A stretch of 15,599 nt of DNA from Desulfobacteraceae bacterium. GTDB lineage: Bacteria; Desulfobacterota; DSM-4660; Desulfatiglandales; Desulfatiglandaceae. The first letter of the stretch is position 1. Every line of letters starts with the position of its first letter. Of the stretch, positions 14,811 through 15,599 are shown one piece after another. The stretch is from the NCBI GenBank assembly GCA_011048855.1, contig DSCZ01000114.1:1-15599 (forward strand), read 5' to 3'. The position numbers and the translations under genes are program-made. The notes under the pieces are model-generated. The model ran no database searches. It saw only the letters and a program-made list of their open reading frames with translations, and was not told where the DNA came from.

Positions 14811-15533
14811 ATGGCAAAAAAGAAAAAGAGAAAAAAAGGCCTTACCCCTCGTCCGGAAGCCACCATACCCACAGACCCTTTCAACCCCGCTTTCAAAAAT
14901 CCGATCGCCGTGCCCGAAAAAACCGTCGAAACCGAGGATAGGACATCCCCGGCATTCCGCGGCTCAAAGAATGCCGACAAAGAATCGGGAGACATTTTTC
15001 TCGATGCCATGTCCGATGTCACCCCCTTGACAGCAAGGGGTAAAAACACAGTTTTGAAGTTCCCGGATCCTTCTCTCCGCCCGCCGTACCCCGTGCGGGA
15101 CGAGGAAATGGAAGCCGTGGCCCACCTGAGTGAACTGGTTGCCGGAAACGCAGAGATGGATATAACATTCAGCGATGAATATATGGAAGGCTGCATCCAC
15201 GGACTCGACCCGAAACTCATGTCGGCGTTGAGAAAGGGAAATTTTCCGTTTCACGACTACATCGACCTCCACGGCTTGACAAAGCAGGAAGCTCCGATCC
15301 GCTTGAAGGAATTTTTGGTCAGGAGCCGGGCACTCGGGATTCGTTGCGTTCTGGTTGTGCACGGCAGGGGTCTCAACTCGGAGAATAATGTGAGTGTCAT
15401 AAAGGAGAGCCTGCCTGTCTGGCTGAAAACAAGCCCGCTCAAACGAATGGTCCTGGCCTTTTGCACCGCCAGGCCCTATGACGGTGGAACGGGGGCCGTA
15501 TATGTGCTGCTGAGAAACCCACGAAAGGGGTAA
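14811..15533 (+). CDS. Smr-domain protein
   Basis: A protein of 240 residues. The N-terminus is strongly basic (MAKKKKRKKG), followed by a proline-rich, probably disordered region to about residue 100. The C-terminal Smr domain (about 148-236) carries the family motifs DLHG (152-155), HGRG (184-187) and GGTGAVYVLL (225-234). Smr domains occur in MutS2 and in stand-alone proteins and act on nucleic acids, in several cases as endonucleases, including on RNA of stalled ribosomes. The lysine-rich start fits nucleic-acid or ribosome binding (inference). ATG 14811 is chosen because GGAGG ends six bases upstream and the promoter at 14700-14728 lies just before it; a longer frame from 14718 would start inside the promoter. 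It is divergent from the DUF3786-purE-tsaC operon. Confidence 0.88.
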   Translation: MAKKKKRKKGLTPRPEATIPTDPFNPAFKNPIAVPEKTVETEDRTSPAFRGSKNADKESGDIFLDAMSDVTPLTARGKNTVLKFPDPSLRPPYPVRDEEMEAVAHLSELVAGNAEMDITFSDEYMEGCIHGLDPKLMSALRKGNFPFHDYIDLHGLTKQEAPIRLKEFLVRSRALGIRCVLVVHGRGLNSENNVSVIKESLPVWLKTSPLKRMVLAFCTARPYDGGTGAVYVLLRNPRKG

Positions 15534-15599
15534 TGCCATCCAATCGCAACCCGATATAAGGGTGGCTAAAAGTTCAATCTTGACGACCTAGGTTAAAGC
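15534..15599. other. Non-coding tail at window end
   Basis: The 66 bases after the Smr gene hold no supported gene and no clear hairpin terminator. A TTGACG near 15580 could be a -35 element of a following gene, but the window ends before a -10 box could be judged. Confidence 0.4.

Noticed and set aside
1..15599. CRISPR array, tRNA, rRNA, insertion sequence or phage genes
   Set aside because: No regularly spaced repeats, cloverleaf-like segments, transposase or integrase motifs were seen on either strand.

Overview
This window is probably a chromosomal segment from a Desulfobacterota (deltaproteobacterial) type organism, most likely an anaerobe of the sulfate-reducer kind. That assignment is inference from gene content: a DUF3786 protein beside purE, a DUF1302/DUF1329 outer-membrane pair, a regulator with a BTAD (bacterial transcriptional activator) domain, a YhaO/YhaN-like pair, and sulfur-metabolism relics. 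By eye most of the window is moderately GC-rich. The stretch from about 5400 to 7095 is clearly richer in A and T.

Layout. (1) 101-2218 (+): a large transcriptional regulator with a helical-repeat N-terminus and a C-terminal winged helix plus BTAD. It faces, tail to tail, (2) 5263-2239 (-): a two-gene cell-envelope operon, a DUF1302 beta-barrel followed by a DUF1329 periplasmic protein. (3) 5264-7095 (-): an AT-rich islet with two damaged sulfur genes. One is a CstB-like persulfide dioxygenase/rhodanese with a frameshift exactly in its metal-binding motif. The other is a tiny remnant that resembles the start of a siroheme sulfite/nitrite reductase, with a good ribosome binding site but ATA where the start codon should be. 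(4) 11873-7096 (-): a translationally coupled nuclease/ATPase pair of the YhaO-YhaN (SbcD-SbcC-like) type. (5) 11957-12755 (+): two overlapping small membrane-protein genes of unknown function, divergent from the nuclease. (6) 14607-12769 (-): a compact operon of DUF3786 protein, purE and a TsaC/YrdC threonylcarbamoyl-AMP synthase. (7) 14811-15533 (+): an Smr-domain protein with a clear sigma70-type promoter.

How the parts fit together. The YhaO/YhaN pair should act as a DNA end-processing or repair complex. The purE/tsaC operon is housekeeping (purine synthesis and tRNA t6A modification). The DUF1302/DUF1329 pair belongs to envelope loci often tied to handling hydrophobic compounds, and the BTAD regulator next to it may control it. 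The sulfur islet looks acquired and now decaying. No tRNA, rRNA, CRISPR array, insertion sequence or phage gene was seen. I found no convincing new defence system. The most unusual material is the sulfur islet and the pair of unidentified membrane proteins beside the nuclease.
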